Notes under the pieces: model-generated | Told to the model about the DNA's origin: nothing | The model's input: only the letters and a program-made list of their open reading frames with translations | Database searches by the model: none | Shown: in pieces, positions 9,378 to 17,509 of the stretch | Layout of the letters: the number at the start of each line of letters is the position of its first letter | Numbering within the stretch: position 1 is the stretch's first letter | Translations under genes and position numbers: made by a program | Origin: Mesorhizobium sp. SCN 65-20 | Lineage (GTDB): Bacteria; Pseudomonadota; Alphaproteobacteria; Rhizobiales; Rhizobiaceae | Reading direction: 5' to 3' | Assembly: GCA_001724355.1 (NCBI GenBank) | Contig: MEEF01000035.1 | Span: forward strand, 1 to 32,321 | DNA length: 32,321 nt

Positions 9378-10897
9378 TGACGGTGCTGATGCGTCCCAAG
9401 CCGCTCGACGGCTTCAAGGTCCGCGAATTCAAGATGCTGATCGACGGCAAGTGGACCGGCGGCGCCGAAGGGCGGACCATCGAGCGCGCCAGCCCCGGCC
9501 ATGGCGCGGTGGTCAGCCGCTATGAAGCTGCCACCGCGGTCGATGCGAACCGGGCGATTGCGTCCGCGCGCAAGGCTTTCGACGAGGGGCACTGGCCACG
9601 CATGACCGGCGCCGAGCGTTCGCGCGTCCTGCTGTGTGCCGCCGACATCATCGACGAGCGTGCCGACGAACTCGCCTTTCTCGACTGCATCGAATCCGGC
9701 AAGCCGATCTCGCAGGCCAAGGGCGAACTGGGCGGTGCCGTCGACATCTGGCGCTATGCGGCGGCGCTTGCCCGCGACCTGCATGGCGAGAGCTACAACA
9801 CGCTGGGCGACGGCACGCTGGGCGTGGTGCTGCGCGAGGCGATCGGCGTGGTGTCGATCATCACGCCGTGGAATTTTCCGTTCCTGATCGTCAGCCAGAA
9901 GCTGCCTTTCGCGCTCGCCGCCGGCTGCACGGCGGTGGTCAAGCCGTCGGAGCTCACCTCAGGATCGACATTGGTGCTGGGTGAAATCCTGGAGGCCGCA
10001 GGCGTTCCGGCCGGCGTGGTCAATATCATTGTCGGCACCGGCCCGGAGGCGGGTGCCCCGCTCACCAGCCACCCCGATATCGACATGGTGTCGTTCACCG
10101 GCTCGACCGGTGTGGGCCGGTTGACCATGGCCAACGCCGCGCAGACTTTGAAGAAGGTGTCGCTGGAGCTTGGCGGCAAGAACCCGCAGATCGTCTTCCC
10201 CGACGCCAATCTCGACGACTTCATCGATGCTGCAGTGTTCGGCGCCTACTTCAACGCGGGCGAGTGCTGCAACGCCGGCTCGCGCCTGATCGTGCATCGC
10301 GACATCGCCGAGGAAGTGACCGGCCGCGTCGCAGCACTTTCGGCCAAGGTCAAGGTCGGCGATCCGCTCGACCCCTCGACGCAGGTTGGTGCTATCATCA
10401 CCCCGCAGCATCTTGCGAAGATCGTCACTTACGTGAAAGGTGCGAGCGACAATGGCGCTGATGTCGCCATCGGCGGTTCGGCCGCCGATCTCGGCATCGG
10501 CCAGTTCATGGAACCGACGATCCTGTCGTCGGTCGCCCCCGACATGGCGGTGGCGAAGGAGGAGGTGTTCGGACCGGTGCTTTCGGTGCTTGCCTTCGAG
10601 ACCACTGACGAGGCGATCCGCATCGCCAATTCAATCGACTATGGCCTGTCGGCCGGCGTGTGGAGCCGTGATTTCGACACCTGCCTGTCCGTCGGACGCC
10701 GCGTGCGAGCCGGCACCATCTGGATGAACACCTTCATGGACGGCGCGGCAGAGCTGCCCTTCGGCGGCTACCGCCAGTCGGGCATCGGCCGCGAACTCGG
10801 CCGGCATGCGGTGGAGGACTATACGGAGACCAAGACGCTGAACATGCACATCGGCGCGCGGACGGGCCATTGGATGCCGAAGGAGGCACGTGCCTGA
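9377..10897 (+). CDS. NAD(P)-dependent aldehyde dehydrogenase
   Basis: A 506-residue member of the aldehyde dehydrogenase superfamily that oxidises an aldehyde to a carboxylic acid in the cytoplasm. Visible residues: N166 in TPWNFPF, the general base E264 in VSLELGGKNP, and the nucleophile C298 in FNAGECCNAGSR (the second of two adjacent cysteines). TGSTGVGR (241-248) is the cofactor-binding loop, and PFGGYRQSGIGRELG is the usual C-terminal motif. Start: ATG 9377 lies six bases after GGGAGA and overlaps the hydratase stop; ATG 9371 has no room for a ribosome binding site. In this operon it could oxidise the aldehyde made by a GMC alcohol dehydrogenase and pass the acid to the CoA-transferase. 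The general family resembles betaine/semialdehyde dehydrogenases; substrate unknown. Confidence 0.92.
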   Translation: MTVLMRPKPLDGFKVREFKMLIDGKWTGGAEGRTIERASPGHGAVVSRYEAATAVDANRAIASARKAFDEGHWPRMTGAERSRVLLCAADIIDERADELAFLDCIESGKPISQAKGELGGAVDIWRYAAALARDLHGESYNTLGDGTLGVVLREAIGVVSIITPWNFPFLIVSQKLPFALAAGCTAVVKPSELTSGSTLVLGEILEAAGVPAGVVNIIVGTGPEAGAPLTSHPDIDMVSFTGSTGVGRLTMANAAQTLKKVSLELGGKNPQIVFPDANLDDFIDAAVFGAYFNAGECCNAGSRLIVHRDIAEEVTGRVAALSAKVKVGDPLDPSTQVGAIITPQHLAKIVTYVKGASDNGADVAIGGSAADLGIGQFMEPTILSSVAPDMAVAKEEVFGPVLSVLAFETTDEAIRIANSIDYGLSAGVWSRDFDTCLSVGRRVRAGTIWMNTFMDGAAELPFGGYRQSGIGRELGRHAVEDYTETKTLNMHIGARTGHWMPKEARA

Positions 10898-10940
10898 CGC
10901 AGAGGAGGAATTCCCAGAGGCGGGGCCGAAGGGAAATGTG

Positions 10941-10958
10941 TCACGCAATCATGCGTGA
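10941..10958 (+). promoter_or_regulatory. Hairpin in the leader of the sugar-binding-protein gene
   Basis: TCACGCA (10941-10947) and TGCGTGA (10952-10958) are perfect 7-bp arms around a 4-nt loop, in the 88-bp gap between the aldehyde dehydrogenase and the binding-protein gene. No T-run follows, so it is not an intrinsic terminator. It could be a 5' mRNA stabiliser or processing site, or a protein-binding dyad. A strong GGGAGGA follows just before the ATG at 10986. Confidence 0.45.
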
Positions 10959-10985
10959 GGAACTTGCAACCCGGGAGGAACTGGA

Positions 10986-12239
10986 ATGCGTAAGTTTTTG
11001 ATGAGTACGGCGGCCATTGCGACGTTGTTCGCGGCCCCGGTGCCGCTGGCGTTCGCCGACGAGAGCGTCGAAGTGCTGCACTGGTGGACCTCGGGCGGCG
11101 AGGCCGCGGCGCTCGACGTTCTCAAGAAGAATCTCGAAGGCCAGGGCGTGACCTGGAAGGACATGCCGGTGGCCGGCGGCGGCGGCGAAGCTGCGATGAC
11201 CGCGCTGCGTGCCCGCGTCACGGCAGGCGATCCGCCTACGGCCGTGCAGGCGCTGGGCTTCGACATCACCGACTGGGCCAAGCAGGGCGTGGTGGGCGAT
11301 CTCGGTGAAGTGGCCGACAAGGAAGGCTGGGACAAGGTCGTTCCGGCGGCGCTGCAGAACTTCGCCAAATATGACGGCAAGTGGATCGCAGCTCCCGTGA
11401 ACGTCCACTCGACCAACTGGGTGTGGATCAACAAGAAGGCGCTCGACGCCGCCGGCGGCAAGGCTCCCGAGACCTGGGACGAACTCATCGTCGTGCTCGA
11501 CAAGATGAAGGCCAACGGCATCAGCCCGCTCGGCCATGGCGGCCAGGCCTGGCAGGACGCCACGATCTTCGACGCGGTCGTGCTGTCGCTCGGCACGGAT
11601 TTCTACAAGCAGTCGATGATCGACCTCGACCCTGCGGCACTGGGCGGCGACAAGATGGTCGAGGCCTTCGACCGCATGGCCAAGCTCAAGACCTATGTCG
11701 ACCAGGACTTCTCCGGCCGTGACTGGAACCTGGCTTCGGCGATGGTCATCGAGGGCAAGGCCGGCATGCAGATGATGGGTGACTGGGCCAAGGGCGAGTT
11801 CCTCAAGGCCGGCCAGAAGCCGGGCACCGACTTCGTCTGCATCCGCTTCCCCGGCACGCAGGGCGCCGTCACCTTCAACTCCGACATGTTCATGATGTTC
11901 AAGGTCGGCGACGACAAGAAGGCGGCACAGATGAAGATGGCCTCGGACATCGAGGATCCGGGCTTCCAGTCGTCCTTCAACGTGGTCAAGGGCTCGGTGC
12001 CGGCGCGCACCGACGTGCCGGACACCGCCTTCGACGATTGCGGCAAGAAGGGCATCAAGGACCTGGCCGAAGCCAGCACCAGCGGCAAGCTGTTCGGCTC
12101 GATGGCGCATGGCTACGCGGCTCCGGCAGCGGTCAAGAACGCGCTCTATGACGTCGTGACCCGCAACTTCAACGGCGAACTCGACTCGAAGGCGGCCGCC
12201 GCCGCGCTGGCCGAAGCGATCGCAGCTGCCAAGGGCTGA
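10986..12239 (+). CDS. Sugar ABC transporter periplasmic binding protein (CUT1, glucose/mannose type)
   Basis: A 417-residue family 1 extracellular solute-binding protein. The signal peptide [24 protein letters not shown] is probably cut after residue 24. The mature start [41 protein letters not shown] is typical of glucose/mannose-type binders, and [46 protein letters not shown] and [12 protein letters not shown] line the expected sugar site with aromatic residues. Two cysteines (in FVCIRF and FDDCGKK) could form a disulfide. It is the first gene of a complete importer and is flanked by hairpins on both sides, which would let it be made in excess over the membrane parts. The ligand cannot be fixed from sequence; a hexose, anhydro-hexitol or glycoside is expected from the neighbouring enzymes. 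Confidence 0.92.
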   Translation: MRKFLMSTAAIATLFAAPVPLAFADESVEVLHWWTSGGEAAALDVLKKNLEGQGVTWKDMPVAGGGGEAAMTALRARVTAGDPPTAVQALGFDITDWAKQGVVGDLGEVADKEGWDKVVPAALQNFAKYDGKWIAAPVNVHSTNWVWINKKALDAAGGKAPETWDELIVVLDKMKANGISPLGHGGQAWQDATIFDAVVLSLGTDFYKQSMIDLDPAALGGDKMVEAFDRMAKLKTYVDQDFSGRDWNLASAMVIEGKAGMQMMGDWAKGEFLKAGQKPGTDFVCIRFPGTQGAVTFNSDMFMMFKVGDDKKAAQMKMASDIEDPGFQSSFNVVKGSVPARTDVPDTAFDDCGKKGIKDLAEASTSGKLFGSMAHGYAAPAAVKNALYDVVTRNFNGELDSKAAAAALAEAIAAAKG

Positions 12240-12251
12240 TCGCCTGCTTTC

Positions 12252-12275
12252 GTGCCCCGGCTTCGGCCGGGGCAC
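12252..12275 (+). promoter_or_regulatory. UUCG-tetraloop hairpin after the binding-protein gene
   Basis: GTGCCCCGGC (12252-12261) and GCCGGGGCAC (12266-12275) form a perfect 10-bp GC-rich stem closed by the very stable C(UUCG)G tetraloop, twelve bases after the binding-protein stop. No T-run follows. Such hairpins between binding-protein and permease genes usually block 3' exonucleases and raise the binding-protein mRNA over the permease mRNA, as in malE-malF. A partial terminator is the alternative. Confidence 0.7.
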
Positions 12276-12306
12276 ATCCTGACCTGACAACCCAGAGGCT
12301 GGACCC

Positions 12307-13221
12307 ATGGCCGATCTCACCACGACCGCACCCCGCGCGGTAACGAACCCGCGCGCGACGTTGCAGGACCTGCTGCCGAAGATCGTGCTGGCGCCGAGCT
12401 TCGCGTTGATCCTGATCTTCGTCTACGGCTTCATCGTCTTCACGGCCTTCCTGTCGTTCTCCGGCTCGAAGCTGCTGCCCGATTTCTCGACCTGGGTCGG
12501 CCTCAACAACTACGTGCGCCTGTTCAACCACCCGAACTGGATCACCGCGCTCAAGAACCTCGCGATCTTCTCGACGCTCTACATCGTCGTCTGCAGCGCG
12601 ATCGGGCTGGCTCTGGCGATCTTCCTCGACCAGAAGATCCGCGGCGAGGGCGTACTCAGGCCGATCTACCTCTACCCGATGGCGCTGTCCTTCATCGTCA
12701 CCGGCGTTGCCTGGAAATGGTTCCTGGACCCCGGCATCGGCCTCGAGCACGTGATGCAGTCGTGGGGCTGGGAGAGCTTCTCGTTCCGCTGGATCAAGGA
12801 CGGCAAGATGGCGATCTACACGATCGTGATCGCCGCCGTCTGGCAGTCGTCCGGCTTCGTCATGGCGATGTTCCTCGCGGGGCTCCGCGGCGTCGACAAT
12901 GAGATCATCAAGGCGGCCCAGATCGACGGCGCATCGACGCTGACGATCTATCGCCGCATCATCATTCCGCTGATGCGCCCGGTGTTCCTGTCGGCATTCG
13001 TGGTGCTCGCCCACCTCGCCATCAAGTCCTACGACTTGGTGGTGGCGATGACCGACGGCGGCCCCGGCACCGCGACTTGGACGCCAGCGCTGTTCATGCA
13101 GAAATTCACCTTCGGCCGCAACGAAATGGGCATGGGTGCGGCCTCGGCGATCATCATGATGATGATGATCTTCGCCATCATCGTGCCCTATCTCTACTCG
13201 GAACTGGGGAAGAAGAAATGA
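12307..13221 (+). CDS. Sugar ABC transporter permease 1 (CUT1, MalF/UgpA type)
   Basis: A 304-residue inner-membrane permease with six predicted transmembrane segments: about 25-47, 85-107, 118-140, 168-190, 220-242 and 273-295. The EAA loop that docks to the ATPase is visible as NEIIKAAQIDGASTLTIYRRIIIPLMRP (about 198-225). It pairs with the second permease to form the channel for the sugar delivered by the upstream binding protein. The stop overlaps the next start as ATGA, so the two subunits are translationally coupled. The short cytoplasmic N-terminus is rich in Thr, Ala and Arg, as is usual for this subunit. Confidence 0.92.
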   Translation: MADLTTTAPRAVTNPRATLQDLLPKIVLAPSFALILIFVYGFIVFTAFLSFSGSKLLPDFSTWVGLNNYVRLFNHPNWITALKNLAIFSTLYIVVCSAIGLALAIFLDQKIRGEGVLRPIYLYPMALSFIVTGVAWKWFLDPGIGLEHVMQSWGWESFSFRWIKDGKMAIYTIVIAAVWQSSGFVMAMFLAGLRGVDNEIIKAAQIDGASTLTIYRRIIIPLMRPVFLSAFVVLAHLAIKSYDLVVAMTDGGPGTATWTPALFMQKFTFGRNEMGMGAASAIIMMMMIFAIIVPYLYSELGKKK

Positions 13222-14099
13222 GCGCCGCTTCCCAGGACGTCGCCACCCGCAACGGTATTTTTGCCCGAGCCTTCATCTATGCCGTGCTGATCCTGTTTGC
13301 GGTCTATTACCTGCTGCCGCTCTACGTGATGATCGTAAATTCGCTGAAGCCGCTGGACGAGATCCGCCAGGGCAACATGCTGGCGCTGCCGCAGCAGTGG
13401 ACGATCGCGCCATGGCTGTCGGCGTGGTCTACGGCACAGATCGGCGTGCAGCCGACGGGCCTCAAGCCCTATTTCCTCAATTCGGTGATGATGGTGGTGC
13501 CGGCTGTCGCCATCTCGACCATCCTCGGCGCGCTCAACGGCTACGTGCTGACCAAGTGGCGCTTCAAGGGCGACAACATCGTCTTCGGCATGATGCTGCT
13601 GGCCTGCTTCATCCCGTTCCAGATCGTGCTGATCCCCTCGGCCCGCATCCTCGGCCTCACCGGGCTTGCCGGCACCATCACCGGGCTGGTGCTCATCCAT
13701 GCCATCTACGGCCTCGGCTTCACCACGCTGTTCTTCCGCAACTACTACGAGGCGTTCCCGACCGAACTGGTACGGGCGGCACAGATCGACGGCGCGAGCT
13801 TCTTCCAGATATTCCGCCGTATCCTTCTGCCATCATCGGGGCCGATCATCGTCGTCACGGTGATCTGGCAGTTCACCAACATCTGGAACGACTTCCTGTT
13901 TGGCTCGTCGTTCTCGGGGTTCAATTCGATCCCGATCACGGTGGCGCTGAACAACCTGGTCAACTCGTCGACGGGCGTGAAGGAATACAACGTCCACTTC
14001 GCGGGCGCGATCCTTGCCGCCCTGCCCACCCTCATCGTCTACATCGTCTCCGGACGCTATTTCGTGCGCGGCCTGATGGCCGGCGCGGTCAAGGGGTAA
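13218..14099 (+). CDS. Sugar ABC transporter permease 2 (CUT1, MalG/UgpE type)
   Basis: A 293-residue permease with six predicted transmembrane segments, the first at about residues 18-40 (FIYAVLILFAVYYLLPLYVMIVNS). The EAA loop is TELVRAAQIDGASFFQIFRRILLPSSGP (about 190-217), and the C-terminus GRYFVRGLMAGAVKG is the standard end of this subunit. ATG 13218 overlaps the stop of permease 1; the open frame upstream to 13077 lies inside permease 1 and is not used. The ATPase gene begins four bases after its stop. Length and motifs are normal for CUT1 transporters. Confidence 0.92.
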   Translation: MSAASQDVATRNGIFARAFIYAVLILFAVYYLLPLYVMIVNSLKPLDEIRQGNMLALPQQWTIAPWLSAWSTAQIGVQPTGLKPYFLNSVMMVVPAVAISTILGALNGYVLTKWRFKGDNIVFGMMLLACFIPFQIVLIPSARILGLTGLAGTITGLVLIHAIYGLGFTTLFFRNYYEAFPTELVRAAQIDGASFFQIFRRILLPSSGPIIVVTVIWQFTNIWNDFLFGSSFSGFNSIPITVALNNLVNSSTGVKEYNVHFAGAILAALPTLIVYIVSGRYFVRGLMAGAVKG

Positions 14100-14103
14100 G
14101 CCC

Positions 14104-15219
14104 ATGTCGTTCCTCAAGATCAACAATCTCTACAAAAACTACGGCCAGGTGGAGATCCTCAAGGACATCAACATCGAGATCGACAAGGGCGGCTTCCTCG
14201 TGCTCGTCGGCCCCTCTGGTTGCGGCAAGTCCACGCTGCTCAACACCATTGCCGGGCTGGAGCCGATCACCTCGGGCGACATCGCCATCAACGGCAAGTC
14301 GGTCAACGGCCTGCATCCGTCGAAGCGCGACATCGCCATGGTGTTCCAGTCCTATGCGCTCTACCCGAACATGACGGTGGCGGGGAACATCGCCTTCGGC
14401 ATGGAGATCCGCGGCGTGCCGAAGGACGAGCGCGACAAGGCGATCAAGCAGGTGGCCGACATCCTGCAGATCGGGCACCTGCTCGACCGCAAGCCGAGCC
14501 AGCTCTCGGGCGGCCAGCGCCAACGCGTCGCCATGGGTCGGGCGCTGGTGCGCAATCCGCAGGTGTTCCTGTTCGACGAGCCTCTGTCCAACCTCGACGC
14601 CAAGCTGCGCGTCGACATGCGCACCGAAATCAAGCGCCTGCACCAGCGCATGAAGACGACCATCGTCTACGTCACCCACGACCAGATCGAGGCGATGACG
14701 CTGGCCTCCAAGATCGCCGTGCTGAAGGACGGCATCCTGCAGCAGTTCGGCACGCCGGCCGAGATCTACAACAGCCCTGCCAACATGTTCGTCGCCGACT
14801 TCATGGGCTCGCCGGCGATGAACCTGCTTTCGGCGCGGCTGGAAGGCGGTGCGGGCGGGCTGAATGTCGTGCTCGACCGTCCGAGCGAACAGCCGTTGGC
14901 GCTGCCGATCAAGACGGCCAACGGTGCGCTCGGCGCCTATTCGGGCAAGGAGATCATCTTCGGGGTTCGCCCGGAAGCATTGACCGATCCCGACGGTGCG
15001 GATCGCAACGCCAAGTCGCTGGCCGAGGGCGAATGCCTGATCGAGGTGGTGGAACCGGCGGGCTCCGACACCTTCGCGGTCACCAAGCTTGGCGGCAAGG
15101 AGGTGGTGGCGCGGCTGCGGGCGGACGCCGCCATCCATGCCGGCCAGAAGACCAAGCTCGCCTTCAATCTCGACAAGGCGGTGTTCTTCGACCCCAAGAG
15201 CCAGTTGCGCATCGTCTGA
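14104..15219 (+). CDS. Sugar ABC transporter ATP-binding protein (MalK/UgpC type)
   Basis: A 371-residue ATPase. Walker A is GPSGCGKS (36-43), the Q-loop FQSYALYPNM (81-90), the signature LSGGQRQRVAMGRA (134-147), Walker B ends at D158-E159, and the H-loop is H192. The remainder (about 240-371) is the TOBE/OB regulatory domain found in MalK, UgpC and MsiK proteins, with GVRPEAL visible. It energises the two permeases just upstream and completes the importer. Some rhizobial members serve more than one transporter, but the tight spacing suggests a dedicated partner here. The flavoenzyme gene begins one base after its stop. Confidence 0.93.
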   Translation: MSFLKINNLYKNYGQVEILKDINIEIDKGGFLVLVGPSGCGKSTLLNTIAGLEPITSGDIAINGKSVNGLHPSKRDIAMVFQSYALYPNMTVAGNIAFGMEIRGVPKDERDKAIKQVADILQIGHLLDRKPSQLSGGQRQRVAMGRALVRNPQVFLFDEPLSNLDAKLRVDMRTEIKRLHQRMKTTIVYVTHDQIEAMTLASKIAVLKDGILQQFGTPAEIYNSPANMFVADFMGSPAMNLLSARLEGGAGGLNVVLDRPSEQPLALPIKTANGALGAYSGKEIIFGVRPEALTDPDGADRNAKSLAEGECLIEVVEPAGSDTFAVTKLGGKEVVARLRADAAIHAGQKTKLAFNLDKAVFFDPKSQLRIV

Positions 15220-15220
15220 C

Positions 15221-16726
15221 ATGTCCGGACAGCCCGACATCGTCATCATCGGTTCGGGGGTCGGAGGCGCCACAATCGCCGCAGGGCTCGCCGCGACCGG
15301 TGCTGAAATCCTCGTGCTCGAGGCCGGCGGCCACATCGAGGACCGGCCGGAGAACCGCGACCAGCGCGCAATCTTCCAGCGCGGCCATTTCCGCCCCAAG
15401 GAGACCTGGTACGAGGCCGACGGTACCGGCTTCAACCCCGGCAACTACTATAATGTCGGCGGCAATTCGAAGTTCTACGGGGCGGTGCTGACGCGCTATC
15501 GCCGCGAGGATTTTGACGAGATGCGGCATCTCGATGGCGTGTCGCCGGCGTGGCCGTTCCCCTATGAGGAACTGGAGCCATGGTATGGGCTGGCCGAACA
15601 GCTCTACCAAGTGCGCGGCGCACTGGGGGAGGACCCGACGGAACCTGCGCACTCCAGCGGCTATCCGTATACGCCTGTCGCCGACGAACCGGCGATCGCC
15701 GGCGTGCGCGCCAGGCTGAAGTCCAAGGGCGTGCATCCCTATTCGCTGCCGCTCGGCGTCGACATCGAGCGCTGGCTGGCCAAGGGCAAGACGCCGTGGG
15801 ACGCGCATCCCAACAGCTTCGACGGCAAGATGGACGCGGAGACGACGGCTCTGGCCGCCGCGCTCAAGCATGAGAACGTGAAGCTCCAGACCGGCTCGCG
15901 CGTGACACGGCTGGAGGCGGCACCGGACGGCCGGATCGCTGCAGTTCACTATGTCCGCAACGGTGAGGCATCGGTGCTGAGGCCTAGGCTAGTGATCCTG
16001 GCTGCGGGCGCGGTGCAATCGGCAGTGCTTTTGCTGCGCTCGGCCAACGATGCCAATCCGACCGGACTCGCCAATCGCTCCGACCAGGTCGGCCGCAACT
16101 TCATGAACCACAACTCGACGGCGGTGATCGCGGTCAGCCCCTGGTTCCGCAACGACTCGGTCTACCAGAAGACCTTCGGCTTCAACGACTTCTACCTCTC
16201 CGACGGCGAGGGCGGACCACCGCTGGGCAACGTCCAACTGCTCGGGCGCATCTCGGGCACCATCCTCAAGGGCGCGATGCCTGCCGTGCCGGAGTGGCTG
16301 CTGAACCGCATCACGGCGCATTCGATCGATTTCTACGCCATGAGCGAGGACCTGCCGTCGCCGGAAAGCCGGATCATGGTCGACGGCGACCGCATCGTGC
16401 TGAAATGGGTGCGCAGCAACTGGGAGGCACATGAGCGGCTGGTGGCCAAGCTCAAGGACGTGCTGCGCAGCGTGGGCTTTCCGGTCGTGGTCTCCCGCGC
16501 ATTCGACAAGCGTACGCCGTCGCACCAGTGCGGCACGGTGCGCATCGGCACCGATCCGAAGGACGCGCCGCTCGACGTGTTCTGCCGCGCCTTCGACCAT
16601 CCCAACCTGTTCGTAGTCGATGCCAGCTTCCTGCCGACGTCGGCGGCGGTCAACCCGGCGCTGACGATCGCAGCGCAAGCGCTGCGCGTCGCCGACCACA
16701 TCGCGCAAAGGGATCTTGCTGCATGA
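15221..16726 (+). CDS. GMC-family FAD oxidoreductase (glycoside/pyranose oxidase-like)
   Basis: A 501-residue flavoenzyme. The FAD-binding GSGVGGATIAAGLAATGAEILVLEAGG lies at residues 11-37, and YYNVGGNSKFYGAVLTRYRREDF is the second GMC signature. The catalytic pair is H435 (SHQCGTVRIG) and N478 (AVNPALTIAAQALRVADHI). No signal peptide is present, so it should be cytoplasmic and act on the imported sugar. The layout (about 500 residues, His/Asn pair, poor match to choline dehydrogenase) recalls bacterial pyranose 2-oxidase and glycoside 3-oxidase/dehydrogenase enzymes, which make 2- or 3-keto sugars. Carbon-2 oxidation of 1,5-anhydroglucitol would give the substrate of the operon's reductase. 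The electron acceptor is unknown and no cytochrome gene accompanies it. It overlaps the SDR gene by four bases. Confidence 0.85.
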   Translation: MSGQPDIVIIGSGVGGATIAAGLAATGAEILVLEAGGHIEDRPENRDQRAIFQRGHFRPKETWYEADGTGFNPGNYYNVGGNSKFYGAVLTRYRREDFDEMRHLDGVSPAWPFPYEELEPWYGLAEQLYQVRGALGEDPTEPAHSSGYPYTPVADEPAIAGVRARLKSKGVHPYSLPLGVDIERWLAKGKTPWDAHPNSFDGKMDAETTALAAALKHENVKLQTGSRVTRLEAAPDGRIAAVHYVRNGEASVLRPRLVILAAGAVQSAVLLLRSANDANPTGLANRSDQVGRNFMNHNSTAVIAVSPWFRNDSVYQKTFGFNDFYLSDGEGGPPLGNVQLLGRISGTILKGAMPAVPEWLLNRITAHSIDFYAMSEDLPSPESRIMVDGDRIVLKWVRSNWEAHERLVAKLKDVLRSVGFPVVVSRAFDKRTPSHQCGTVRIGTDPKDAPLDVFCRAFDHPNLFVVDASFLPTSAAVNPALTIAAQALRVADHIAQRDLAA

Positions 16727-17499
16727 GCGCCAACGCCAAACCCGTGGCCATAGTCACCGGCGCACGCCGCGGCATCGGGCTTGCCGTGGCCAAGGCCTTG
16801 GCGGAGGCAGGCTTCGATCTCGCCATCACCGACCGTGAGGAGGATCAGGCAGCGGCGGACGCGGTGTCGGGCCTCGAAAAGCACGGCGCGAAAGTGCTGT
16901 TCGTCGCCTCGGACCTTGCCGAAATAGAGGGGCATGCCGAGACGGTCGAGAAGATCGTCGCTCACTTTGGCCGGCTCGACTGCCTGGTCAACAATGCCGG
17001 CATCGCCTCCAAGGTCAGGGGCGACTTCCTCGAACTCACGCCCGAGAATTTCGATGCCATCATGGCGGTCAACCTTCGCGGTACGGTGTTCTTCACCCAA
17101 GCCATCCTGCGGGCGATGCTCGGCATGTCCCAGCCCAGCCAGCGCCGTTCGATCATCAACATCACCTCGATCTCGGCCGAGATGACCTCGCCGGAACGGC
17201 TGGACTACTGCATGTCGAAGGCCGGGCTTGCGGCCTTCACGCAGGGGCTGACGGTTAGGCTCGCGGATGCAGGCATCGACGTGTTCGAGATCCGTCCCGG
17301 CATCATCCGTTCCGACATGACGGCGAAGGTCCAGGAAAAATACGACCGGCTGATCGCGGACGGGCTGGTGCCGGCGGGGCGCTGGGGCGAGCCCGACGAT
17401 ATCGGTCGCATCGCGGCGGCATTGGTCTCGGGCAGCTTCGGCTTTGCTACCGGCAGCATCATCAAGGCCGACGGCGCTTTGGCCGTCGCGCGTCTCTGA
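16723..17499 (+). CDS. Short-chain dehydrogenase/reductase (SDR)
   Basis: A 258-residue classical SDR. The cofactor motif TGARRGIG is at residues 12-19, NNAG at 90-93, and the catalytic residues are N117, S149 or S151 and Y162-x3-K166 (YCMSK). The ending (GRWGEPDDIGRIAAALVSGSFGFATGSIIKADGA) is typical. D37 after the second beta strand (LAITDRE) suggests a preference for NAD(H). Such proteins are often named 3-ketoacyl-ACP reductase, but here, between two GMC flavoenzymes and after a sugar importer, a sugar, polyol or hydroxyacyl-CoA dehydrogenase is as likely. ATG 16723 overlaps the preceding stop as ATGA. Confidence 0.88.
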   Translation: MSANAKPVAIVTGARRGIGLAVAKALAEAGFDLAITDREEDQAAADAVSGLEKHGAKVLFVASDLAEIEGHAETVEKIVAHFGRLDCLVNNAGIASKVRGDFLELTPENFDAIMAVNLRGTVFFTQAILRAMLGMSQPSQRRSIINITSISAEMTSPERLDYCMSKAGLAAFTQGLTVRLADAGIDVFEIRPGIIRSDMTAKVQEKYDRLIADGLVPAGRWGEPDDIGRIAAALVSGSFGFATGSIIKADGALAVARL

Positions 17500-17509
17500 G
17501 AGTTTCGAG

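Noticed and set aside
14089..15444. 451-residue open frame opposite the sugar ATPase gene
   Set aside because: Shadow of the ATPase and GMC genes, which carry complete motif sets on the plus strand; the reverse product has no family features.
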